From positions 1 to 34,952 of the forward strand of contig JAYGED010000247.1 in the NCBI GenBank assembly GCA_046582565.1: 34,952 bases of DNA, read 5' to 3'. Numbering within the stretch: the stretch's first letter is position 1; each line of letters opens with the position of its first letter. Shown here piece by piece: positions 15,374 to 22,803 of the stretch. A program made the position numbers and the translations under genes. The notes beneath the pieces are model-generated. The model had not been told where the DNA came from, made no database searches, and saw only the letters and a list, made by a program, of their open reading frames with translations. The DNA is from JAYGED01 sp046582565. GTDB taxonomy: Bacteria; Pseudomonadota; Alphaproteobacteria; JAAXGF01.

Positions 15374-16687
15374 ATGAACCGAACCATCACATCCGTTGCC
15401 GTCATCGGCGGCGGCACCATGGGCGCCGGAATCACCGGGGCCTGCGCCCAGGCCGGCCATCGGGTGCTGTTGCTCGATGTCGACCGCCCCGCCGCCGAGG
15501 GCGCCCTGGACCGTATGCTCAAGGGTCGCCCGCCGGCCATCGACGATGCGGAGCGGGCCGATAATGTCACCCTGGGCACCATCGACGACGACCTCGCGCT
15601 GATCGCCGATTGCGACTGGATCTGCGAGGCGGTGATCGAGGACGTGGCGGTCAAGCGGGCGCTGTTTGCGCGGCTCGAGCCCTTGCGGCGCGACGGCTCA
15701 GTGGTCAGCACCAACACCTCGGGCATTCCTCTAGCCTCGATCACCGAGGGCCTGCCCGAGCGCCTGCGCCGCGACATTGCAGTGACCCATTTCTTCAATC
15801 CGGTCAAGATTATGAAGCTGATGGAGCTGGTTCCCGGCGAAGACACCACTCAGGATACCATCGACGCCCTCGCCGAATTTTGCGGCACCACCCTGGGCAA
15901 GGGCGTGGTCCATGCCAAGGACACGGTCAATTTCATCGGCAACCGGATCGGCTGCTTCTGGCTGCTGTCGGGCCTGCATAAGGCCAAGGGGGCGCTCGCC
16001 GACGGGCTGTCCATGGAGCGGATCGACGCCCTCATGGGCGCCCCGGTGGGCCTGCCGTCGACCGGCCTCTACGGGCTGTTCGACCTGATCGGCCTCGATG
16101 TCATGAAGCTGGTCGGCGACAATCTCGCCGTCAATCTGCCGAGCGGGGATGCGGGCCATGCCTATACCCGCTTCCCGGCGCCTGAACAGGCGATGCATGA
16201 TCGCGGCCAGTTGGGCCGCAAATCCGGCGGCGGCTTCTACAAGATGATCAAGCATGACGACGGCAGCCGGTCGAAGGAAACCTACGACCTGGCGTCGGGC
16301 GAATGGCGCGAAGCCATCGATGCCGCCCTGGAGGACGCCCATATGGACGCCGCCGCCCTGCTGTTCACCGAGGACGCCGAGGGCCGCTTCGCCTGGGACC
16401 TGATGGGCGGCGCCCTCTGCTATGCAGCCGGCCTGGCCGGCCAGATCGCCGACGACATCGTCAACATCGACCGCGCCATGCGCTGGGGTTTCGCCTGGAA
16501 GAGGGGGCCGTTCCAAATGCTCGACGCCATCGGCCCGGCCCGCGTCATCGCCCGGCTGGAAGCCGACGGTGAACCGCTACCCAAGATGCTTGCGGTGCTC
16601 AAAGATGCGGGCGCGGACAGCTTCTACAAAGGCGACGGCGCCGATTATCTCGGCCTCGACGGCGACTACCACGCCGTCCCCGCTTAA
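15374..16687 (+). CDS. 3-hydroxyacyl-CoA dehydrogenase, lacking the usual crotonase domain
   Basis: A 437-residue NAD-dependent dehydrogenase of beta-oxidation. The NAD fold begins VAVIGGGTMGAGITGACAQAG; the catalytic histidine is in AVTHFFNPVKIMKL; GRKSGGGFYKM closes the first C-terminal domain, and a second one (about 330-415) carries DDIVNIDRAMRWGFAWKRGPF. The closest family I know (FadN-like, about 770 residues) continues after the linker seen here (DYLGLDGDYHAVP) into an enoyl-CoA hydratase domain. Here a stop comes two residues later, and the following DNA is the convergent gene, so that domain is absent. The start at 15374 is chosen because GAGGG (15361-15365) fits it and not the ATG six bases earlier. 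Confidence 0.88.
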   Translation: MNRTITSVAVIGGGTMGAGITGACAQAGHRVLLLDVDRPAAEGALDRMLKGRPPAIDDAERADNVTLGTIDDDLALIADCDWICEAVIEDVAVKRALFARLEPLRRDGSVVSTNTSGIPLASITEGLPERLRRDIAVTHFFNPVKIMKLMELVPGEDTTQDTIDALAEFCGTTLGKGVVHAKDTVNFIGNRIGCFWLLSGLHKAKGALADGLSMERIDALMGAPVGLPSTGLYGLFDLIGLDVMKLVGDNLAVNLPSGDAGHAYTRFPAPEQAMHDRGQLGRKSGGGFYKMIKHDDGSRSKETYDLASGEWREAIDAALEDAHMDAAALLFTEDAEGRFAWDLMGGALCYAAGLAGQIADDIVNIDRAMRWGFAWKRGPFQMLDAIGPARVIARLEADGEPLPKMLAVLKDAGADSFYKGDGADYLGLDGDYHAVPA

Positions 16688-17544
16688 TCCTCGAAGAAGG
16701 CGAAGGTTCTAACCTCGATGCTCTCGCGGGGCGGCGCGCCGTCGGGCGTGGTGGGGTCCTCAAAGGAGGTGTGCGGGGTGAAGCGGGCGCGGCCGTCGGT
16801 GGCCGAATCATAGCCCTTGATGAGCACCGCTTCGTCGGCGCCCATGTCCGGAAAATAGAACCACTGATGCTCCGGGTTATGGGTGACATAATAATTCTCA
16901 CCGACCAGGTCGGCAAAAACCAGATCGGTCTTCACCAGATCGTTTGGTGCGACGCTTTGCGCATCCAGCAGCGCCAGGGGTGAGCGCCGCACCGGGCCCA
17001 CGATCGGCCGCCAGACGTTGATCTGGGAGAAGCGCCGCGACAGCAGCGCCTCGGCCTCGGGGGCGTCAAACAGGTCGCGCACCCGGCGCGGCGCGGATTT
17101 CTCCGTATAGTCGTTGTGGATCCTGCGCACCGGTGCGCGTTCGGCTTTGTCGCCGGCCCCGCCGCCGCCGTCGGCGCGCCGGGTATGGTCGAAGACCACC
17201 ACTCGCGAAGCCCCCGTGGCGTCGGCCACCAGCCGCTCGACCTCGGGGTAATAGGCGGCGCGCACCGCGTCGTCGTCGTAGAAATCGGCGACGCCTGATT
17301 GATGGCGTACCAGCAGGAAACCCTGACGGTCGAGGGAGAGCTTGGCGGCGATAGCGCGGCCGTCCTGGATGGCCATGGCATAGTCCGCATACTCGCCCTC
17401 ATAGTTTGCCATTCCACCGTTGGGCGGCGTGGCGTAGGTGACCGGCGCCTGATTGGCGTGGGCGAGATAGGGCAGCGGCGCTTCAACGCCGAGGGTCTCT
17501 AAATTTGCACGGGTTTCAAAATTCTCAGGGGTTTCTAAATACAT
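16684..17544 (-). CDS. CmcJ/NvfI family oxygenase-like protein
   Basis: A 286-residue protein of the CmcJ/NvfI (AsaB) family, best known from fungal and actinomycete secondary metabolism. Family marks are RRIHNDYTEKSAPRRV, INVWRPIVGPVRRSPLALLD, NPEHQWFYFPDM and RFTPHTSFEDPTTP. NvfI is an Fe(II)/2-oxoglutarate endoperoxidase; here H143-N-D145 plus H222 or H227 could form the iron triad. Older names call CmcJ a methyltransferase subunit, so the reaction is open. The ATG at 17544 is chosen because AGGAGG (17553-17558) is eight bases away; a GTG two codons earlier is too close. It lies downstream of hxlR on the same strand, and overlaps the dehydrogenase stop by four bases. Confidence 0.8.
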   Translation of the reverse strand: MYLETPENFETRANLETLGVEAPLPYLAHANQAPVTYATPPNGGMANYEGEYADYAMAIQDGRAIAAKLSLDRQGFLLVRHQSGVADFYDDDAVRAAYYPEVERLVADATGASRVVVFDHTRRADGGGGAGDKAERAPVRRIHNDYTEKSAPRRVRDLFDAPEAEALLSRRFSQINVWRPIVGPVRRSPLALLDAQSVAPNDLVKTDLVFADLVGENYYVTHNPEHQWFYFPDMGADEAVLIKGYDSATDGRARFTPHTSFEDPTTPDGAPPRESIEVRTFAFFED

Positions 17545-17614
17545 CGTCACGGCCTCCTAATTTACATGAGGGGAAGTAGCGCGTGATGATTCATTTTATT
17601 CCGCATGGCAGCAG

Positions 17615-18424
17615 TTACAAACGAGTTTTGCTAAACATTCGGATTAGTTTTTCTAACTTATAATGACTGACAGCCTCTTTCTTCATGCTCTCTGCCCACT
17701 CTTTGAGAATACGTTCAACCTGCAGGGGCTCCGGCGCCAGCTCAACCGTCGCGAAGGGGCTGCGACGCATCCATTTGTCGAACCCGTCCACCAGAAGCCT
17801 CAAGCCGTGGAGCTCAATGGCGCCTGACTGCACGGCCGGTTTCAGGGGAATATCGCCCATCCAGGCGCGGGTCAGGGTAGCAAGATCGGTATAGACAAAA
17901 AGATCGACATCAAAGCCCGGATCCTCGATGCAGAGGTCCGCCTGGGAGGGCTCGACGATCAGCCACCAGATTTTCTCCGGTCCGGTGATGTCGCTGTACT
18001 CGAACTGAACCACCGTGCGGGGATCGCTGAAATATTTGCTGTCGATGTTGCTGCGGATATCCGACACCACGGCCCACATGAGCAGGCCGACATCCAGCTT
18101 ATCTTCGCTCAGCCGGTTGCGCACCCAACGCTGACCCCAGGAACCGAAAAGCAGGATCATCGGCTGCATTTCATGGCCCGCCGCCGTCAAATGATATTCG
18201 GTGGCCCGTCGCGTGGGGTTGCTACGGCGCTCGATAACCCCGGCCTCTTCGAGACTTTTCAGCCGCTTTGACAACAGGCTCGGCGACATCAACGGCACGC
18301 CTTTGCGCAAATCATTGAAGTGCTGGCTGCCGCCCAGCAGGTCGCGCAGGATCAGCAACGTCCATTTCTCAGTGAGAATTTCGGCGGCCTTGGCGACCGG
18401 ACAGAACTGACCATAGCTCTTCAT
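17615..18424 (-). CDS. HxlR-family regulator with C-terminal SCP2-like domain
   Basis: A 269-residue transcription factor. Residues 1-110 are an HxlR winged helix (FCPVAKAAEILTEKWTLLILRDLLGG, then MSPSLLSKRLKSLEEAGVIERR), including the N-terminal cysteine C8 that some HxlR proteins use for redox sensing. The remaining ~150 residues resemble a sterol-carrier (SCP2)-like ligand domain (PAVQSGAIELHGL). Classic HxlR proteins end near residue 120-150, so the tail probably binds a hydrophobic ligand. It is divergent from the FAD oxidoreductase across a 17-bp palindrome and upstream of the CmcJ/NvfI gene; regulation of both is inferred. Confidence 0.87.
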   Translation of the reverse strand: MKSYGQFCPVAKAAEILTEKWTLLILRDLLGGSQHFNDLRKGVPLMSPSLLSKRLKSLEEAGVIERRSNPTRRATEYHLTAAGHEMQPMILLFGSWGQRWVRNRLSEDKLDVGLLMWAVVSDIRSNIDSKYFSDPRTVVQFEYSDITGPEKIWWLIVEPSQADLCIEDPGFDVDLFVYTDLATLTRAWMGDIPLKPAVQSGAIELHGLRLLVDGFDKWMRRSPFATVELAPEPLQVERILKEWAESMKKEAVSHYKLEKLIRMFSKTRL

Positions 18425-18459
18425 GAGACTGACCTTAGTGGCTGTAGAAATAACTGACT

Positions 18460-18476
18460 AGTACAACTCTTGTACT
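18460..18476. promoter_or_regulatory. Palindromic operator candidate for the HxlR regulator
   Basis: AGTACAA (18460-18466), CTC, and TTGTACT (18470-18476) form a perfect seven-base inverted repeat. It is the only palindrome in the short gap between hxlR and the divergent FAD oxidoreductase. Size and position fit an HxlR dimer site (compare the TACT-N7-AGTA type). It lies 36 bases upstream of the hxlR start and just upstream of a ribosome binding site for a leader ORF. Binding is inferred. Confidence 0.65.
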
Positions 18477-18489
18477 TGAAGGGGGCAGC

Positions 18490-18543
18490 ATGACGGAGAA
18501 AGCTGGTGGCAAGCTAATCTATCAGCGAGGAAAATGGTCATGA
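18490..18543 (+). CDS. Possible 17-residue leader peptide coupled to the FAD oxidoreductase
   Basis: ATG at 18490 follows AAGGGGG (18479-18485) and opens a frame of 17 codons, MTEKAGGKLIYQRGKWS. Its TGA stop overlaps the preferred start of the oxidoreductase (18540) as ATGA. It has a better-placed ribosome binding site than many short chance frames and sits just after the operator palindrome. It has no run of one amino acid as in attenuation leaders. It may serve translational coupling, or it may be chance. Confidence 0.4.
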   Translation: MTEKAGGKLIYQRGKWS

Positions 18544-19985
18544 CCGGGATTACCATAACCAAACGCGACAACAAGGCGGAGGTCACGCTCGACGAAGAAA
18601 CCCTAGTGGCCTTTCAGGCGGCCCTGCGCGGTCCCTGTGTCACGGCTGATGACGACACTTACGACGCGGCGCAACTTATCTGGAACAAATCGGCCGATAA
18701 GCGACCGGCGCTCATCGTGCAATGCTCGGGCGTCGCCGATGTGATCGACGCGGTGAACTTCGCGGCCCGGCACGATCTGCTTGTGGCGGTGCGCGGCGGC
18801 GGACATAACGTGGCCGGAAACGCCACCTGCGACGACGGGCTGGTTATCGACCTCGGCGCCATGAACGCGGTGCGCGTCGATGTGGCGGCGCGCCGGGTGC
18901 GTGCCGGCGGCGGCGCCACCATCGGCGATGTGGACCGCGAGACCCAGTCATTCGCCCTCGCCGTGCCGCTGGGCATCGTCTCGCAGACCGGCATCGGCGG
19001 CTTGACGCTGTGCGGCGGCCATAGCTGGCTGACCCGCAAGCACGGTTTCGCCTGCGACAATCTGGTCTCGGTCGATGTGGTCACCGCCGACGGGCGCTAC
19101 ATAACCGCGAGTGACGCCGAGAACGCCGACCTGTTTTGGGCGGTGCGCGGCGGCGGCGGTAACTTCGGCATGGTCACGTCATTCGAATTCGAGGCCCACC
19201 CCATCGGTCCCGAAATCACATTCTGCGCACCCTTTTATGCCATGGAGGATGCTGCGACGATATTTCGCGACTGGCGCGACATCGTGGCCGATGCGCCGGA
19301 TGAATTCACGGCTCAAATCGCCTTCTGGAGCGTACCGCCCCACGAAAATTTCCCCGCCGAATTGCACGGCCGTCCGGTCGTTATCACGTCGGGCGTCCAT
19401 ATCGGGCCGCTTGCCGAGGGTGAGCGCTATATCCAGCCCCTGCGCGAGTTGGGAGAACCCTTGCTCGACCTCAGCGGGCCGCTCTCCTATTTCGCCGTGC
19501 AACAGGCTTTCGACCCTTTCTTCACCACCAAGGGCGATCGTTTCAATCACTGGAAGTCGCTCTACATGGACGATCTCGACGATGAAGCGATCGATCGCAT
19601 CGTCGCCCGCGGGCTCGATCGGCCGAACCCCTGGGCCCTGATGCCCATACGCCTCATGGGCGGCGCCGCGGCGCGGGTGCCGGCGGACGCCACGGCGCTG
19701 GGCGGACGGGATGCGGCCTATATGCTGAGCATCGACACTTCCTGGACCGACGCCGCCGACAGCGAACGGGCGACCGCCTGGACACGCGATTTCTGGGATG
19801 AAATGAGCCAGAGCAGTGGCACCAGCGTCTATCTGAACTTCGCCAGCGATGGCGATGACAGCGAGGCCGTGATGCGCGCCTCCTACGGGGACGCCAACTA
19901 CGAACGGCTGGTCCGGATCAAGACACAGTACGACCCGACCAACCTGTTCCGCCTCAACCAGAACATTCCGCCCCAGAGTGTCTAA
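18540..19985 (+). CDS. FAD-linked oxidoreductase of the berberine-bridge-enzyme-like family
   Basis: A 481-residue flavoprotein: an FAD_binding_4 domain (about residues 45-210) and a C-terminal BBE segment near 430-475 (GDANYERLVRIKTQYDPTNLFRLNQNI). H89 in RGGGHNVAG is the histidine that binds FAD covalently. The second attachment cysteine of bicovalent members is absent (PLGIVSQTGIGG), so only one bond is expected. The normally glycine-rich loop after it reads LCGGHSWL, with C158 and a following His where Gly-Gly-Gly is usual. The start at 18540 fits GCGAGG (18525-18530) better than ATG 18534. Such enzymes oxidise sugars or secondary metabolites; the substrate is unknown. Confidence 0.87.
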   Translation: MTGITITKRDNKAEVTLDEETLVAFQAALRGPCVTADDDTYDAAQLIWNKSADKRPALIVQCSGVADVIDAVNFAARHDLLVAVRGGGHNVAGNATCDDGLVIDLGAMNAVRVDVAARRVRAGGGATIGDVDRETQSFALAVPLGIVSQTGIGGLTLCGGHSWLTRKHGFACDNLVSVDVVTADGRYITASDAENADLFWAVRGGGGNFGMVTSFEFEAHPIGPEITFCAPFYAMEDAATIFRDWRDIVADAPDEFTAQIAFWSVPPHENFPAELHGRPVVITSGVHIGPLAEGERYIQPLRELGEPLLDLSGPLSYFAVQQAFDPFFTTKGDRFNHWKSLYMDDLDDEAIDRIVARGLDRPNPWALMPIRLMGGAAARVPADATALGGRDAAYMLSIDTSWTDAADSERATAWTRDFWDEMSQSSGTSVYLNFASDGDDSEAVMRASYGDANYERLVRIKTQYDPTNLFRLNQNIPPQSV

Positions 19986-20022
19986 TACCGAAGGGCGTCT
20001 AAAACCAAAGGGCGTCTAAACC
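19978..20022. repeat. 17-bp tandem repeat across convergent gene ends
   Basis: Two 17-base units, GTGTCTAATACCGAAGG (19978-19994) and GCGTCTAAAACCAAAGG (19995-20011), are followed by a third partial copy GCGTCTAAACC (20012-20022). The first copy contains the TAA stop of the FAD oxidoreductase; the third contains the stop of the convergent acyl-CoA ligase (TAG, read as CTA at 20016-20018). It looks like local duplication of the stop region. Confidence 0.75.
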
Positions 20023-21656
20023 GCCTCGGCCCGCTCGCGCAGGGTGAATTTCTGGATCTTGCCGGTCGAGGTCTTGGGCAGGGGGCCGAAGACGACATGC
20101 TTGGGCATCTTGTAATCGGCCATGTTATCGCGGCAGAAGGCGATGATTTCCGCTGCCGTGATGTCGTCCTCGAAGGCCGGCATCGGGGTGATGAAGGCGC
20201 AGGGAGTCTCGCCCCATTTCTCGTCGGACTTGGCGACCACGGCGGCCTCCATCACCTTGGGGTGCTTATAGAGCGTCTCCTCGATCTCCAGGCTTGAGAT
20301 CGTCTCGCCGCCCGAATTGATGACGTCCTTCGAGCGATCCTTGATCTCCATATAGCCGTCGCTATGCATCACCGCGAGGTCGCCGGAGCGGAACCAGCCG
20401 CCGGCGAAGGCGGCATCGGTGGTGTCCGGGTTCTTGAGATAGCCCTTCATCACCGTATTGCCGCTAAGCATGATTTCGCCGATGGTCTCGCCGTCGGCGG
20501 GCACCGGCTCCAGGGTCTCGGGGTCGGCGACCATGAGGCCCGAGAGGGTCGGGTAGCGCACCCCCTGGCGCGCCTGGATGGCGGCGCGATCCTCAAGGGC
20601 CATGTCCTGCCAGCCGTCCTGCCAGGCACAGATGGCGGCCGGGCCGTAGGTCTCGGTCAGGCCGTAGAGATGGGTGACGCGAAAGCCCATGACCTCCATG
20701 GCGGCGATCACGGCGCTCGGCGGCGCCGCCCCGCCGGTGGCCACCTCGATGACGCGCTCGAAGGTCTTTTTCTGCTCATCGGGGGCATGGATCAGGCCGT
20801 TGAGCACGATCGGCGCGCCGCACATATGGCTGACGTTATGGGCCTCGATCATCGGGAAGATCAGCGCCGGGTCGACCTTGCGCAGGCAGACATGGGTGCC
20901 GGCGACAGCGGTCACCGCCCAGGTATAGGTCCAGCCGTTGCAATGGAACATCGGCAGGGTCCAGAGATAGACCGAATGGCGGTCCAGGCCGAACATCATG
21001 GCGTTGCCCATGGCGTTCTGGAAGGCGCCGCGGTGGTGATAGACCACGCCCTTGGGGTCGCCCGTGGTGCCCGACGTGTAGCATAGGGAAATTGCCTGCC
21101 ACTCATCCTCAAGCACCGGGCCGGCATAAGCTGCATCGCCTTCCCCGAGGAAGGCTTCGTAATCCATGTCACCGAGCAGATCGCCGCCTGCTGCGAGCGG
21201 GTCGTCGATGTCGATGACGATGATGTCGCGCCCGAGCTTCTCCAGAGCTTCACGGATGACGGCAGAGAATTCACGGTCGGTAATCAGCAGCTTGGCCTCG
21301 GCGTGATCGAGGATGAAGGCGATGGTGGTGGGATCCAGGCGATAGTTAAGCGCGTTCAGCACCGCCCCGCACAGGGGCACGCCGTAATGAGCCTCCAGCA
21401 TGGCCGGAACATTGGGCGCCATCAGCGCCACCGTATCGCCGACACCGATGCCGCGGCCCGCCAGGGCGCTGGCCAGGCGGTGGCAACGGCCGTGGAACTC
21501 GGCATAGCTGTACCGCACCTCGCCATGGATCACGGCGCATTTATCCGGATAGACCGCCGCCGACCATTCGAGGAAGGAGAGCGGCGTCAACGGTTGGTAA
21601 TTCGCTGGGCCCTGATCGAGCCCACGCTGGTAAATACTCTCGCCCTCTGTGCTCAC
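20016..21656 (-). CDS. Acyl-CoA synthetase (AMP-forming)
   Basis: A 546-residue ANL-superfamily ligase that activates a carboxylic acid with ATP and CoA. The P-loop is YTSGTTGDPKGV; other marks are LYGLTETYGPAA, WFRSGDLAVMHSDGYMEIKDRSKDVINSGGE and the C-terminal lysine in LPKTSTGKIQKF. The pattern fits medium-chain or aryl-acid ligases rather than acetyl-CoA synthetase. The start is taken as GTG at 21656 because GGAGAG precedes it with proper spacing; extending further would overlap the upstream reductase gene. It follows that reductase by 22 bases in one operon, divergent from an acyl-CoA dehydrogenase operon, so all five genes probably handle one acid substrate. Confidence 0.92.
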   Translation of the reverse strand: MSTEGESIYQRGLDQGPANYQPLTPLSFLEWSAAVYPDKCAVIHGEVRYSYAEFHGRCHRLASALAGRGIGVGDTVALMAPNVPAMLEAHYGVPLCGAVLNALNYRLDPTTIAFILDHAEAKLLITDREFSAVIREALEKLGRDIIVIDIDDPLAAGGDLLGDMDYEAFLGEGDAAYAGPVLEDEWQAISLCYTSGTTGDPKGVVYHHRGAFQNAMGNAMMFGLDRHSVYLWTLPMFHCNGWTYTWAVTAVAGTHVCLRKVDPALIFPMIEAHNVSHMCGAPIVLNGLIHAPDEQKKTFERVIEVATGGAAPPSAVIAAMEVMGFRVTHLYGLTETYGPAAICAWQDGWQDMALEDRAAIQARQGVRYPTLSGLMVADPETLEPVPADGETIGEIMLSGNTVMKGYLKNPDTTDAAFAGGWFRSGDLAVMHSDGYMEIKDRSKDVINSGGETISSLEIEETLYKHPKVMEAAVVAKSDEKWGETPCAFITPMPAFEDDITAAEIIAFCRDNMADYKMPKHVVFGPLPKTSTGKIQKFTLRERAEAV

Positions 21657-21678
21657 TGTTCTCTCTCCGTAATCGTTC

Positions 21679-22713
21679 TCATCGGGTCGGGTCGGGGCTT
21701 GTGCGGACCAATAGCTTGCCGAAGTTCTCGCCGCCAAGCAGACCGATCATGCGCGCCGGGATTTGCTCGATCCCGTCGACGATGTCTTCCCTGTAGCGCA
21801 CCCGGCCGTCCCGCACCCAGGCCCCCATACCACGCAGGAATTCGCCTTCCAGATCCTGGAAATCGGTGACGATAAAGCCGCGAATGGCGAGCCGCTTGAT
21901 CAGCACATCGGTCATCAGGCCGGGCATCCGGTCGGGACCCGGCGGCGCTTCGTTCGCGTTATAGCGCGAGATAACGCCGCAGACCGGAACCCGGGCGAAG
22001 GCGTTCAGCAGCGGATAGACCGCATCCCAAACATGACCGCCGACATTCTCGAAATAAACATCGATGCCGGCGGGACAGGCCGCCGCCAGCGCAGACTTAA
22101 GGTCGGGACGGCGGTGGTTCAGGCATTCGTCGAAGCCGAGCTCAGACGTAACGTATGCACATTTCTCGTCCGACCCGGCGAGGCCGACCACCCGGCAATC
22201 CATGATCTTGCCGATCTGGCCAACGGTTCCACCCACCGGACCGGACGCGGCGGCGACGACCAGGGTGTCGCCGGCCTTGGGCTTGCCGATCTGCAGCAGG
22301 CCGCAATAGGCGGTCATGCCCGGCATGCCGAGCACGCCGAGAGCCGTCGATAGGGGCGCCATGTCGGGATCGAGGCGACGCAGGTGTGACGGCTTGGCGG
22401 TGAAAAATTCCTGCCAGCCGCCATGGCCGAGAACATAATCGCCTATCGCTATGTCGGGCGCGCTGCCGGCAATCACCTGGCCGACGCTGCCGCCGCCCAT
22501 GACGCCGTCGATCGGGACCGGGTCGGCGTAGGACGCCCGATCGCTCATACGGCCGCGCATGTAGGGATCGAGAGAGAGATAGAGACTACGCACCAGCAGC
22601 TCGCCGGCGCCCGCCTCGGGCATGGGCGCATCATGGATGCGGAAATTTTCTAAGGTCGGCGCGCCATCGGGGCGGGAGGCGAGCAGAACTTGGCGGTTAA
22701 CGGCGTCGGCCAT
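21679..22713 (-). CDS. NADP-dependent oxidoreductase (MDR family, prostaglandin-reductase/CurA-like)
   Basis: A 344-residue zinc-independent medium-chain reductase. It starts with the family pattern NRQVLLASRPDGAPTLENFRI and SLYLSLDPYMRGRMSD, and carries the nucleotide loop AAASGPVGGTVGQIGKI followed by FENVGGHVWDAV. Relatives reduce the C=C bond of 2-enones, 2-enals or enoyl compounds with NADPH. TGAGGATTT provides the ribosome binding site. It leads the ligase operon and is divergent from the acyl-CoA dehydrogenase gene. A C=C reductase next to acyl-CoA enzymes fits catabolism of an unsaturated acid, which is inference. Confidence 0.9.
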   Translation of the reverse strand: MADAVNRQVLLASRPDGAPTLENFRIHDAPMPEAGAGELLVRSLYLSLDPYMRGRMSDRASYADPVPIDGVMGGGSVGQVIAGSAPDIAIGDYVLGHGGWQEFFTAKPSHLRRLDPDMAPLSTALGVLGMPGMTAYCGLLQIGKPKAGDTLVVAAASGPVGGTVGQIGKIMDCRVVGLAGSDEKCAYVTSELGFDECLNHRRPDLKSALAAACPAGIDVYFENVGGHVWDAVYPLLNAFARVPVCGVISRYNANEAPPGPDRMPGLMTDVLIKRLAIRGFIVTDFQDLEGEFLRGMGAWVRDGRVRYREDIVDGIEQIPARMIGLLGGENFGKLLVRTSPDPTR

Positions 22714-22731
22714 GGGAAATCCTCATTGTAA

Positions 22732-22741
22732 TGACGCGTCA
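22732..22741. promoter_or_regulatory. 10-bp palindrome in the divergent acyl-CoA control region
   Basis: TGACGCGTCA is a perfect palindrome in the 90-base gap between the divergent reductase and acyl-CoA dehydrogenase genes, 19 bases upstream of the reductase start. A second partial match, AGCGTCA, lies near 22771-22777. TetR- or GntR-type fatty-acid regulators bind sites of this size, but no regulator gene is present in this island. Weakly supported as an operator. Confidence 0.35.
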
Positions 22742-22803
22742 ATCATAGCAACCGACAGGCGCTTTATGCTAGCGTCACAGCCCACAAGATCAGGACTCCG
22801 TTG

